Below, in pieces: positions 19,031-27,475 of a DNA stretch of 64,000 bases. Position 1 is the stretch's first letter, and each line of letters begins with the position of its first letter. Made by a program: the position numbers and the translations under genes. Under the pieces are notes generated by a model. That model was not told the DNA's origin, searched no databases, and saw only the letters and a program-made list of their open reading frames with translations. This DNA is from Caulobacteraceae bacterium (GTDB lineage: Bacteria; Pseudomonadota; Alphaproteobacteria; Caulobacterales; Caulobacteraceae), in NCBI GenBank assembly GCA_019695035.1, contig JAIBAU010000014.1:1-64000 (forward strand), read 5' to 3'.

Positions 19031-19117
19031 GCCCAGGTGGCGGAATTGGTAGACGCGCTGGTTTCAGGTACCAGTGGCTTAACGGCCGTGGAGGTTCGAG
19101 TCCTCTCTTGGGCACCA
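19031..19117 (+). tRNA. tRNA-Leu (anticodon CAG)
   Basis: The 87-nt sequence folds into a class II tRNA. The acceptor GCCCAGG pairs with CTTGGGC, the D-arm contains GGAATTGGTAGAC, and the anticodon stem CTGGT/ACCAG encloses loop TTCAGGT with CAG at its centre. A long variable arm and a T-arm with GGTTCGAGTCC follow. The discriminator A and an encoded CCA (19115-19117) complete it. A promoter lies upstream, and a hairpin follows before the RNase D gene. Confidence 0.97.
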
Positions 19118-19159
19118 AATTCAGGGACGGCGCGCGACGCGACGTCCGGACAAGATCGG

Positions 19160-19188
19160 AAGCGCCGCGTCGATATCGACCGGCGCTT
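19160..19188 (+). terminator. Hairpin after tRNA-Leu
   Basis: AAGCGCC (19160-19166) pairs with GGCGCTT (19182-19188), and the inner GTCGAT/ATCGAC extends the stem. It sits 43 bases past the tRNA and just before the rnd start. The trailing T run is short, so termination is plausible but not certain. Confidence 0.5.
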
Positions 19189-19205
19189 TCGTGTATGAGG
19201 AACCC

Positions 19206-19820
19206 ATGACGGTTCATTTCCACGAGGGCGACCTGCCCGACGATCTCGACCTCGGACCCATCGTGGCGGTCGATTCCGAAACCATGGGCCTGCGCTACCG
19301 GCGCGATCCGCTCTGCGTGGTCCAGCTCTCCGCCGGCGACGGAGACGCCCACGTGGTCCGCCTGAACCGTCCCCGTTATGACTGCCCCAACCTCAAGAAG
19401 CTGCTGACCAACCGCAAGGTGCTCAAGCTGTTCCACTTCGGCCGCTTCGACATCGGCATGTTCCGGCTGCACCTCAAGGTCATCACCGCGCCGGTCTACT
19501 GCACCAAGATCGCCTCCCGCCTGGCCCGCACCTACACCGACCGCCACGGGCTCAAGGACGTGACCCGCGAGCTGCTGGGCGTGGAGCTGTCCAAGCAGCA
19601 GCAGAGCTCGGACTGGGGGGCGGCCACGCTTTCGAAGGAGCAGCTCGACTACGCCGCCTCCGACGTCCTGCACCTGCACCGGCTGAAGGAGAAGCTCGAC
19701 GCCATGCTGGCGCGCGAGGGCCGCGACCGCCTGGCCCAGGCCTGCTTCGATTTCCTGCCGGCCCGCGCCAGCCTGGATCTTGCAGGCTGGGAGGACGTGG
19801 ACATCTTCGCCCACGCCTGA
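19206..19820 (+). CDS. rnd: Ribonuclease D-type 3'-5' exonuclease
   Basis: The 204-residue protein has a complete DEDDy exonuclease domain: Exo I VDSETMGL near residue 24, Exo II FHFGRFDIGMF near residue 78, and Exo III YAASDVLHLHRL near residue 150. The C-terminal HRDC domains of E. coli RNase D are absent, as in many alphaproteobacterial short forms. It is expected to trim tRNA and other RNA 3' ends. The start at 19206 gives MTVHFHEGDLPDDL. It is followed by lptC after 22 bp, so rnd-lptC-lptA-lptB may form one transcript. Confidence 0.9.
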   Translation: MTVHFHEGDLPDDLDLGPIVAVDSETMGLRYRRDPLCVVQLSAGDGDAHVVRLNRPRYDCPNLKKLLTNRKVLKLFHFGRFDIGMFRLHLKVITAPVYCTKIASRLARTYTDRHGLKDVTRELLGVELSKQQQSSDWGAATLSKEQLDYAASDVLHLHRLKEKLDAMLAREGRDRLAQACFDFLPARASLDLAGWEDVDIFAHA

Positions 19821-19842
19821 CCCGTCCCCATCTAGGACTCCG

Positions 19843-20526
19843 ATGAGCGACCTGCCGCCCCAGACGCCGCCGACCGCACCGGACGCCGCCCCCGCGGCCG
19901 CGCCGAGCGCCGAGGCCGCGCGGGTTCACGCGGCGGCGGCCGAGTGGCGCAAGCGCTCGCGCCTGATCCACTTCTTCCGCCGCGCCCTGCCCATCGCCAT
20001 CATCGGCGTCAGCGGCGCGCTGCTGCTCTGGGTGGTGGGCAAGTCTGTGTGGTCCTCGGTCACCGGCCTGAAGGCCTCGGAGGGCGCCGAGATCCGCGTC
20101 ACCAACGCCCGCTTCTACGGTCAGGACGAGCAGGGTCGATCCTTCGTCCTGGGGGCGCAGGAGGCGGTGCGCCGGTCAGCGGCCTCGCAGAAGGTCGCCC
20201 TCACCGGCCCGAACCTGCGTCTCAACAGCCGCGAGAACAAGCCGACCCAGGCCTCGGCCGCCCGCGGTCTCTACGACCAGCGCAGCCAGCGGGTGCAACT
20301 GTCGGGGGGCGTCAGCGTGTCCGACGTCGGGTCCGGCTACCGCTTCGACACCGAACGCACCACCATCGACACGCGGACGGGCGTGATCAGCGGAGATTCG
20401 CCGGTCCGTGGCGCAGGCCCCCTTGGACAGATCAGCGCTTCGTCCTATGCCATATACGATCAAGGTTCGCGCATGACCTTCAAGGGGAACGTCAAGGCGC
20501 GGATCAATGCGAGGGCCACCCGATGA
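19843..20526 (+). CDS. lptC: LPS export protein LptC
   Basis: LptC is the bitopic inner-membrane component that receives lipopolysaccharide from LptB2FG and hands it to LptA. A single transmembrane helix lies near residues 45-68, after a Pro/Ala-rich cytosolic tail. The periplasmic domain contains beta-strand repeats (ITNARFYGQDEQGRSF, GTYDQ-like RGLYDQRSQRVQLSGGV). The stop overlaps the lptA start as ATGA, which indicates coupled translation. At 227 residues it is slightly longer than the E. coli protein because of the N-terminal extension. Confidence 0.88.
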   Translation: MSDLPPQTPPTAPDAAPAAAPSAEAARVHAAAAEWRKRSRLIHFFRRALPIAIIGVSGALLLWVVGKSVWSSVTGLKASEGAEIRVTNARFYGQDEQGRSFVLGAQEAVRRSAASQKVALTGPNLRLNSRENKPTQASAARGLYDQRSQRVQLSGGVSVSDVGSGYRFDTERTTIDTRTGVISGDSPVRGAGPLGQISASSYAIYDQGSRMTFKGNVKARINARATR

Positions 20527-21062
20527 GGACCTGGGCGATGAAACGTTGGGCCGCCGTGGCGGGCCTGGTCATGCTGGCGGGCGCCGGCGCCGTGGCGCAC
20601 GCGCAGATCGCGCCGGGCGGCGGACCGATCGACATCGCCGCCGACAGCCTGACCGTGGACGAAGGGACCCGCACCCAGACCTGGGCGGGGCATGTCGAGG
20701 CCCTGCAGGGGACCAACCGCCTGCGCGCCGACAAGATCGTCGTCTACCACGGCAAGGCCCCCGCCAACGCCGGCGGCGACCGCGGCGCGGCCCCCAGCGC
20801 CGCCATGGGCGACATCGAGAAGCTTGAGGCCCAGGGCAACGTCTACTTCGTCTCCCCGACCCAGGTCGTGCGGGGCGACGTGGCCACCTACACCCAGTCC
20901 TCCGACACCCTGGTTGTCACCGGCAACGTGGTCCTGACCCAGGGCCAGAACGTGCTCAAGGGCTCGCGCCTGGTGGTCAATGTGGGCGCCGGCCGGGCCA
21001 CCATGGACGAGGGCCCGGGCCGAGTCCGCGGCGTCTTCTACCCCGAGCAGAAGCCGGGCTGA
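20523..21062 (+). CDS. lptA: LPS transport periplasmic protein LptA
   Basis: LptA forms the periplasmic bridge that carries LPS to the outer membrane. The 179-residue protein has a signal peptide (MKRWAAVAGLVMLAGAGAVAHA) and an OstA-type beta-jellyroll (IDIAADSLTVDEGTRTQTW, GNVYFVSPTQVVRGDVATY, GNVVLTQGQNVLKGSRLVV). The ATG at 20523 overlaps the lptC stop. MRTWAMKRW may alternatively start at the second Met. lptB begins 2 bp after its stop. Confidence 0.92.
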   Translation: MRTWAMKRWAAVAGLVMLAGAGAVAHAQIAPGGGPIDIAADSLTVDEGTRTQTWAGHVEALQGTNRLRADKIVVYHGKAPANAGGDRGAAPSAAMGDIEKLEAQGNVYFVSPTQVVRGDVATYTQSSDTLVVTGNVVLTQGQNVLKGSRLVVNVGAGRATMDEGPGRVRGVFYPEQKPG

Positions 21063-21064
21063 TC

Positions 21065-21838
21065 GTGGCGACCCGAACCGCCGAGATCTTTCCCGCATAC
21101 GACCCGCCCGCCGAACTGCCCGAAGGGCTGTTCGTTGACCGCGTCGCCAAGGCGTTCCGCCAGCGCAAGGTGGTGAACGACGTGTCCCTGCGCCTGGCGC
21201 GGGGCGAGGTTGTCGGGCTGCTGGGCCCCAACGGCGCCGGCAAGACCACCTGTTTCTACATGATCACCGGCCTCATCCAGCCGGACTTCGGCCGCATCTA
21301 CATCGACGGCGAGGACGTCACCGCCCAGCCGATGTACCAGCGCGCGCGCCTCGGGGTCGGCTACCTGCCCCAGGAGGCCTCCATCTTCCGCGGCATGACG
21401 GTCGAGGAGAACATCGCCGCCGTGGTGGAAATGCGCCATCCCGACCCGGCCCGCATGCGGCAGGAGACTGACCGCCTCCTCGACGAGCTGCGCATCGGTC
21501 ACCTGCGAAATGCTCCCGCCGTGTCCCTGTCGGGCGGCGAGCGCCGTCGCTGCGAAATCGCCCGGGCCCTGGCCTCCGAGCCCGCCTTCATGCTGCTGGA
21601 CGAGCCGTTCGCCGGCATCGACCCGCTGGCCATCGCCGACATCCGCGAGGTCATCACCTACCTCAAGGGCGAAGGCATCGGGGTGCTGATCACCGACCAC
21701 AACGTGCGCGAAACGCTCGACATCACCGACCGGGCGGCGATCATTTCCTCGGGCGAGGTGCTGTTCGAGGGCAGCCCGGACGACATCCTGCACGATCCGG
21801 AGGTGCGTCGCGTCTACCTCGGCGACCAGTTCCGCTAG
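21065..21838 (+). CDS. lptB: LPS export ABC transporter ATPase LptB
   Basis: LptB powers LPS extraction from the inner membrane. The 257-residue ATPase shows Walker A GPNGAGKTT, signature LSGGERRR, Walker B FMLLDEPF and the switch His in TDHNVRE. It starts with GTG at 21065, 2 bp after lptA, so it is coupled to it. In most alphaproteobacteria rpoN follows; here a sulfotransferase/adenylation cassette intervenes. The stop shares CTAG with the opposing sulfotransferase. Confidence 0.96.
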   Translation: MATRTAEIFPAYDPPAELPEGLFVDRVAKAFRQRKVVNDVSLRLARGEVVGLLGPNGAGKTTCFYMITGLIQPDFGRIYIDGEDVTAQPMYQRARLGVGYLPQEASIFRGMTVEENIAAVVEMRHPDPARMRQETDRLLDELRIGHLRNAPAVSLSGGERRRCEIARALASEPAFMLLDEPFAGIDPLAIADIREVITYLKGEGIGVLITDHNVRETLDITDRAAIISSGEVLFEGSPDDILHDPEVRRVYLGDQFR

Positions 21839-22758
21839 GGCTCAGTCCGCCCGTCGCGCACGTAGCGCCAGCCTTCCGGATAGCTCCCGATCATCGCCGC
21901 CAGGTGGCTCAGGGCGTTGCGACGGTCGCGCCAGCCCTCGCTGGGCGCGATGTGAAAATGCTCCCGACGTTCCCCCAGCACCCGCTCGTTGGCGGGCGGG
22001 TAGAGATGCTGACCGGCCCAGGACACCCGCGCGTCGCGTTCGCCCTCGAACAGGTCGGCGGCCAGCGGCGCCCCGGCCCAGGCGGCGATCGCCTGCACCT
22101 CGGCGCGGGGGGTGGCGGTGAAGGTCTCGTAGCGCAGCATGCGCAGGCGTTCGCCCAGCGCCCTGCCCCAGTCCGCGATGCGGCGCTGCCGACGGGCCCA
22201 GACGCGGCTGTACTTCCAGCCCGCCCCCAGTCCGCCCCGCTTGAGCACCCAGCTGTGGGCCACCGCCCGGGGATCGCGCGCAAGGTTCAGAACCCACGGC
22301 TCGGCCCCGGGGGCCAGGTCGAAGGCCAGCGCCATCTCCGGCGATTTCGACGCGTCCACGAAGGCGTCGGCGCCCGTGAGCCCGGCCAGCTCGTGCAGCA
22401 GGGCAGCAAGCCGTTCCAGGGTGTGCGTGTGGCGACCGGCCAGGGCGCCTGTCGCCGCCCCGTCCGCCCAGTCGGGCAGCGCCCCTGCGTCGGCGAAGAA
22501 GGCCTGCATCGCCAGGCGCATCGCCTCGGCCTGGGCGTCAGTGTCGCCGGGAAAGACAGCGGCCACGGCGGCCCCGTAGACGGGACAGTCGCGAAGGCCG
22601 TGTCCGCAGCTGCAGGGCGCCCGGTCTCGCCAGGCGCTCCAGAGGTCGCGAAGTTGTCCGAGGTTGAAGACGTCCTTATGTTGTGACAGCAGCAAGGAAA
22701 GCAGCGTGCTCCCCGTCCGGCCGGACCCCGAGATGGCGATGATTTTCCTGCTGGTCAT
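21835..22758 (-). CDS. Sulfotransferase family protein (cassette ST1)
   Basis: This 307-residue protein has a 5'-phosphosulfate-binding P-loop near the start (SGSGRTGSTLLSLLL, residues 10-24) and a 3'-phosphate-binding segment (LNLARDPRAVAHSW, around residue 180). These are hallmarks of PAPS-dependent sulfotransferases. A Cys-rich stretch CSCGHGLRDCPVYG (residues 53-66) is found in a subset of bacterial family members. No signal peptide is seen, so it acts in the cytosol. It is the left member of the cassette between lptB and rpoN, divergent from ST2. The acceptor is unknown. Confidence 0.88.
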   Translation of the reverse strand: MTSRKIIAISGSGRTGSTLLSLLLSQHKDVFNLGQLRDLWSAWRDRAPCSCGHGLRDCPVYGAAVAAVFPGDTDAQAEAMRLAMQAFFADAGALPDWADGAATGALAGRHTHTLERLAALLHELAGLTGADAFVDASKSPEMALAFDLAPGAEPWVLNLARDPRAVAHSWVLKRGGLGAGWKYSRVWARRQRRIADWGRALGERLRMLRYETFTATPRAEVQAIAAWAGAPLAADLFEGERDARVSWAGQHLYPPANERVLGERREHFHIAPSEGWRDRRNALSHLAAMIGSYPEGWRYVRDGRTEP

Positions 22759-22848
22759 GGGGAGGCCGTGCGGCTTGAAGTTCTCGATGAAGCCTCACGC
22801 TACCCCGCCGCAAAACGCAATGGCTATCGCGCCCGAGGGCGGCCGCCC

Positions 22849-23904
22849 GTGACCGCCCGATCGCGTTCGTCCGAACAGCAGTTCGTCTTCCTGGCCTGCT
22901 CCGAGCGATCGGGCTCCAACCTGATCAGCCAGATCCTGGGCGGTCATTCCGGCATTCTCTCCGCCGCGCCCTATCACTTTGCGCGCGACATGATCCTCAA
23001 CCTGCACGTGGCGGCCGGAGACGACGCCGCCGCGGGCCGCGCCCTGTTGCGGGCGCAGTTGGTCAACATGGCGCGCCAGGTGAAGGGCGAGGCCGAGGCC
23101 GAAGCGCTGGGCGCCTGGATGGACGCCCATCCGGGAGCGACGCCTGCGGAACTGGCCCGCTTCGTCTACGCGGGGCTTGAGCGCAAGCGCGGCGCGCGCA
23201 CCGTGTTCATCAAGGAGAACAATCTCCACCGCGTGCTGTTCTTCGTGCTCAGCGCCTTCCCCGACGCAAAGTTCGTCTTCCAGGTGCGGGACCCCCGGGA
23301 TTTCATGGCCTCGGCCAAGGCCCGCCGGGGGCGCTGGCTCGGCAACAAGTTCGGCTCCATGCGCAACGCCCTGACCGTCTGGCGCGACGATCAGCTTGGC
23401 GGCCTGGCGCTGCTGGGTCTCCTCGGTCCGGAGCGGGTGTTCTTCCAGCGTTACGAGGATCTCGTCGGCCGGCCCATGGATGTGCTGCCGCCGCTCTGCG
23501 CCTTCCTGGGACTGAAGTTCGAACCCGGCATGCTCGACTTCCACAGCCGAGACGGCGCGGCCCGGCTGGCCGGGACGTCGGGGGCGCGGGCCAACCTGTC
23601 GCGGCCGCTGATGACCTCGAACTTCGGCAAGTACCGCAACAGCCTCTCCCGGGGTGAAATCCGCACCATCGAGACCTGGGTGGGCGATCTGATGGACCGT
23701 TTCGGATACCAGCGCGACTTCCCCAGGCCCTCCCGCACCCGGCCGCTCGACGTCCTGGGGCTGCACCTCTCCGAACCGTTCGAACGCCTGTCCAACGGCG
23801 AGCGCATGCCGTTCTATTCCGGCGGCCAGAAGAAGTTCTCGGCCCAGCTGCGCGCCGTCGCCGGCCCCATCGTCCCACCCTATCCCGCGTCCCCCGAGCA
23901 GTGA
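22849..23904 (+). CDS. Sulfotransferase family protein (cassette ST2)
   Basis: The 351-residue chain has a P-loop of a different subtype (CSERSGSNLISQIL, near residue 18) and a 3'-PB motif VRDPRDFMASAKARRGRW near residue 145. It is most like Stf0/generic bacterial sulfotransferases. I start at GTG 22849 (ribosome-binding GAGGG about 10 bases upstream) because the upstream codons look non-conserved; GTG 22768 is an alternative. Its TGA overlaps an in-frame GTG of the downstream adenylation gene, so the two are translationally coupled and likely act together. Confidence 0.82.
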   Translation: MTARSRSSEQQFVFLACSERSGSNLISQILGGHSGILSAAPYHFARDMILNLHVAAGDDAAAGRALLRAQLVNMARQVKGEAEAEALGAWMDAHPGATPAELARFVYAGLERKRGARTVFIKENNLHRVLFFVLSAFPDAKFVFQVRDPRDFMASAKARRGRWLGNKFGSMRNALTVWRDDQLGGLALLGLLGPERVFFQRYEDLVGRPMDVLPPLCAFLGLKFEPGMLDFHSRDGAARLAGTSGARANLSRPLMTSNFGKYRNSLSRGEIRTIETWVGDLMDRFGYQRDFPRPSRTRPLDVLGLHLSEPFERLSNGERMPFYSGGQKKFSAQLRAVAGPIVPPYPASPEQ

Positions 23905-23906
23905 CC

Positions 23907-26672
23907 ATGGCCCCCGTCTGGAGCATCGCCCGCCGCATCGCCGAGCGCGCCCTCGCCGCGCCGGACAGTCCGGCGCTCGTGGTGGGCGGCGAGACCTGGA
24001 CCTACGCCGAACTCTTCGCGGCCGCCCGCTCGCTCGCCGACCAGGTCCCGGCGGCGGCCGAAGGCGAGCCGGCCCCGGTCATGGCTTTCATGGCCCACCG
24101 GGAGGCGTCGTCCTACGTCGCCATCCTCGCCTGCCTTTTGAGCGGCCACACCTATGTCCCGCTCAACGTCGATCACCCCCATCAACGCAACCTGACGGTG
24201 CTGCGCAAGTCGCGCGCCGCCCGGATCGTCTGCGGCGAACGGGCCGCAGCGGCCCTGGCGACCATGATGGCGGCCGCCCCCGATCTGGCCGGGCGCGTCG
24301 AGGTGCTGCGCTGCGGCGACCGCAAGGCGGACTATCCCGCTGCGTCCGGGCCGATCGCCCTGCCCGCCGCGGAGGCGCCGGGCGAACGCCGCGTCTACAT
24401 GCTTTTCACCTCCGGGAGCACCGGGGAGCCCAAGGGCGTGCCGATCACCCACGCCAACCTCACGGCCTACCTCGACCAGGCGATCCCGCTGGTGGGACCG
24501 ACGGCGGCCGATCGCTTCTCGGAAGTGTTCGAACTGACCTTCGACGTGTCGGTCCACGACATGTTCACCTGCTGGACCGCGGGCGCCTGCCTGGTGGTCC
24601 CCACCGCCGAGGAGATCGCCAGGCCGGCCGAGTTCATCCGGCGTCACGGCCTGACCATCTGGTATTCGGTGCCCTCGCTCGGCTACCAGATGCGGCTGCA
24701 GGGGGACCTCAGGCCGGGCGCCCTTCCCAGTCTGCGCGCCTCCTTCTTCGCCGGCGAGGCCCTGCCCGCCGCACTGGCCCGCGACTGGGCCGCCGCCGCG
24801 CCCAACAGCCGCATGGAAAACTGGTACGGGCCGACCGAGGCGACGATCGTCTGCGCCCGCTACCGGGTTCCCCCGGAGGTGATCGCCGCCCTTCCGGACC
24901 AGGCCATCGTGCCCATCGGCTACAGCTTCCCGCAGATGCGCCTGTCGGTGCACGCCGAGGACGGGAGCGTCACGCCGGACGGGGTGGCGGGGGAGCTCCT
25001 GCTCAGCGGACCCCAGGTCTCCGAGGGCTATCTCGACGACCCCGAGAAGACGGCGCGCGCCTTCGTCACCCTCCCCGGCGAGCAGCAGGTGTCCTACCGC
25101 ACCGGCGACAAGGTGATCCGGGAGGCGGACGGACTGATCCGCTACCTCGGCCGGATCGACAACCAGGTGAAGGTGCGCGGCTTCCGCATCGAGCTCGGCG
25201 AGATCGAGGCCGCCCTGCGGGCCGCCGCCCGGGGCGCCAATGCGGTCGCCATGTCCTGGCCGCCCGACGAACCCTCCGGCCGATACCTCGTCGCCGCCAT
25301 CGAATCCGCCTCGGTCGATGAGGCGGCGATTGTCGCGGCCGCCGAGCAGGCTCTTCCGGACTACATGGTGCCGGCCCGGGTGCTGGCCCTGCCGGTCTTC
25401 CCGACAGGGCCGAACGGCAAGGTCGACCGGGCCGCGGTGGCGGCCCAGGCCCGCGACCTGCTCGAGGTTCGCCGCGAGGATGACCCGCCGCTGTCGCCGG
25501 GCGCGCGCCAGCTGATGGACGCCATCCTCTCGGTTTCGCCCGCCATGGAGCCGGCCCGCATCCTGAAGGCGCCGTCGCTGATCGCCGCGGGGATGGATTC
25601 CCTGAGCTTCGTCGGCCTGACGGCCGAGCTGGAGCGCATATACGGGCGCGTCCTGTCTCCCGAAGCGGTGGTCGAGCTGTCGATGTTGTCGTTCGGCGAC
25701 ATGCTGAAGACCCTCGATCCCGGAGCCGAGGCGGCGGGCGGCGGGCTGCTGTCCCGCCTTGCCGCCAAGGTGCGCAAGGCGCTCGCTCCCAAGGGGCCGC
25801 GGCTGTCCGAAGCGGAGATTCTCAGCCACCGCACCAACCGCACCCTGCAGTTCATCCAGCACCTGCCCGGCCTGCTGGCCTCCACGGACGGACCGCTTGT
25901 CCTGGCCATCGGCTCCTCGGGGATCTTCCGGGGCCTGTGGCCGGCCGATTTCGAGGACGAGGCGGCGCGCGCGGGCTTTCCGGTGACCTTCATCAACGCA
26001 GGGCTGCCCGGCCTGAGCGCAGAGGGCGCCAACCGGCTGTGCCTGTACGTGCGCGAGGAATGCCGACGCGCAGGCCGGCGCCTGGCGGCCGCCATCTTCG
26101 AGCTGGACCCCATGCACGTAAGCGTGCTGCCGCCCAAGGCCGACATCGAACTGCCCGAGGCCTTCTTCACCGGCGAGATGACCGCCTACGCCGAGGGCGA
26201 ACTGGACGCGGGCTTTGAATGGGTGGCCTCGGCGCGGGGCGGCTGGATCTACACCCGCGACCCGGTGAGCCAGAAGGTGCGCCCCAAGTGGGAGCGCAAG
26301 CGCGATCTGGAGGTGGCCCGCGCCTACGCCGGGGACGTGGAGATGCTGCCGGCCATGATCGAGACCTGGTCGGAGGGGATCCGCATCCTCGCCGACGTGG
26401 CCGACCGCACCATCTGCTTCATCCATCCGCCGGACCCGGCGATGATCGCCGAGCTGCCGCCGCGCCATCGCGGCGAGCGTTATGCGGCGGTGGAGGCGGC
26501 GGTGGCCGCCATCCCGGGCCTGGAGCTCGTGCCGGTGGCCGCCTACGACCTGACCGGCGAGGACTTCTCGGACATCAACCACGTGGAGCCGAGGCTGGGC
26601 CGCGCCCGCATGACCCGCCAGCTGGCGCGGGCCATCTACCGGGCGGCGCCGTCGAAGGTCATGCCGAAGTAG
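23907..26672 (+). CDS. Adenylation domain-carrier protein-SGNH fusion (NRPS-like, DltA/C/D-like)
   Basis: The 921-residue protein has three parts. An amino-acid adenylation domain (residues 1-510) shows TSGSTGEPKG (A3, near 168), FDVSVHDMF (A4), NWYGPTEAT (A5), YRTGDKV, GRIDNQVKVRGFRIE (A8) and PNGKVDR (A10 Lys). A carrier domain follows with the phosphopantetheine serine in GMDSLSF near 562. An SGNH/GDSL-like domain covers about 640-921, with Ser in IGSSGIFRG, INAGLPG, and the DINH Asp/His pair near 889. No condensation or thioesterase domain and no transmembrane helix are present. Activation, carrier loading and acyl transfer or release can be inferred; the substrate cannot. A GTG at 23901 is an alternative start. 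Confidence 0.85.
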   Translation: MAPVWSIARRIAERALAAPDSPALVVGGETWTYAELFAAARSLADQVPAAAEGEPAPVMAFMAHREASSYVAILACLLSGHTYVPLNVDHPHQRNLTVLRKSRAARIVCGERAAAALATMMAAAPDLAGRVEVLRCGDRKADYPAASGPIALPAAEAPGERRVYMLFTSGSTGEPKGVPITHANLTAYLDQAIPLVGPTAADRFSEVFELTFDVSVHDMFTCWTAGACLVVPTAEEIARPAEFIRRHGLTIWYSVPSLGYQMRLQGDLRPGALPSLRASFFAGEALPAALARDWAAAAPNSRMENWYGPTEATIVCARYRVPPEVIAALPDQAIVPIGYSFPQMRLSVHAEDGSVTPDGVAGELLLSGPQVSEGYLDDPEKTARAFVTLPGEQQVSYRTGDKVIREADGLIRYLGRIDNQVKVRGFRIELGEIEAALRAAARGANAVAMSWPPDEPSGRYLVAAIESASVDEAAIVAAAEQALPDYMVPARVLALPVFPTGPNGKVDRAAVAAQARDLLEVRREDDPPLSPGARQLMDAILSVSPAMEPARILKAPSLIAAGMDSLSFVGLTAELERIYGRVLSPEAVVELSMLSFGDMLKTLDPGAEAAGGGLLSRLAAKVRKALAPKGPRLSEAEILSHRTNRTLQFIQHLPGLLASTDGPLVLAIGSSGIFRGLWPADFEDEAARAGFPVTFINAGLPGLSAEGANRLCLYVREECRRAGRRLAAAIFELDPMHVSVLPPKADIELPEAFFTGEMTAYAEGELDAGFEWVASARGGWIYTRDPVSQKVRPKWERKRDLEVARAYAGDVEMLPAMIETWSEGIRILADVADRTICFIHPPDPAMIAELPPRHRGERYAAVEAAVAAIPGLELVPVAAYDLTGEDFSDINHVEPRLGRARMTRQLARAIYRAAPSKVMPK

Positions 26673-27343
26673 GCGATCTCGCGGTGGTAACGGCGCGCCA
26701 CCAGCGCCCGGGTCTCAGGCGTGTAGAACTCGCGGTAGTCGCGTCCCCGCGTCCGGTGCGCGCCCTTGGCCCGCGGCAGGCGCACCGCGCCGGCGCAGCC
26801 CAGCCTTTCCAGGAGGGCGTCGAAGTCCTTCGCGAGGGTCTCGTGGCGCATCACGACGTCCGCGACCGGCTGGTCGTCCAGGGTGTAGATCTTCCAGGTC
26901 TTCCGCTCAGGATTGCTGGACTCGCGCCGCACCCAGCGATCGAACGGCCGCCGCGGCGCGTCTCCCCGCGTGGCCCAGAAGTAGCGGGAGACCTCGCGGT
27001 CCCAGGCGTTCCGGACGATGGTCACCTTCAGGTAGGAGTCGAAAATCTCGGCGCCGAGCGCGCGGCGCACCGCCTGGGCGTTCATGTGCTCGTGGAACTC
27101 GGTCCCGGCCCGCGGCCCGCGCTTTCCCGCCATCTCCAGCAGCCGCCACCAGGGGGGCCGGCGGTCCAGGGGAATGGCGTAGTTGCGCGGCGTCACCTCG
27201 CCGCGCAGGGTCTCGTCCTCGTCGGTCAGCGGCGTGATGATGTCCTCGGGGCCGCACAGCTGCGAAAGGGCCAGCTCCACGCTGGTCCCGCCCGTCTTCT
27301 GGGTCTTCAGGAATATCAGGCGGCGCCTGTGGGAGACGATCAC
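26636..27343 (-). CDS. Sulfotransferase family 2-type protein (cassette ST3)
   Basis: This 235-residue protein has the P-loop KTQKTGGTSVE near residue 13 and a 3'-PB region VRNAWDREVSRYFW near residue 110. This resembles the Sulfotransfer_2/heparan-type branch (KxxKTGGTS, VRNPxxRxxS) rather than ST1 or ST2. It lacks a signal sequence or membrane helix. Its 3' end overlaps the opposing NRPS-like gene by 37 bp. It is the right border of the cassette; rpoN begins about 130 bp further on. Confidence 0.85.
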   Translation of the reverse strand: MIVSHRRRLIFLKTQKTGGTSVELALSQLCGPEDIITPLTDEDETLRGEVTPRNYAIPLDRRPPWWRLLEMAGKRGPRAGTEFHEHMNAQAVRRALGAEIFDSYLKVTIVRNAWDREVSRYFWATRGDAPRRPFDRWVRRESSNPERKTWKIYTLDDQPVADVVMRHETLAKDFDALLERLGCAGAVRLPRAKGAHRTRGRDYREFYTPETRALVARRYHREIAYFGMTFDGAAR

Positions 27344-27475
27344 GCGCTTCCCCTAGGGCCGGGCTTCAGGCGACGCAAGCGACCGGCCCTTTGCATTCGA
27401 ACAACGATGTTGGGGCGCTGTTAACCAGCTCCGGTGATGCTGCACGCAAGATTTAGGCCAAGGGGCGGGGAACGC

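Noticed and set aside
18839..19198. Plus-strand ORF across tRNA-Leu
   Set aside because: It runs through a complete tRNA gene and has no domain or ribosome-binding site.
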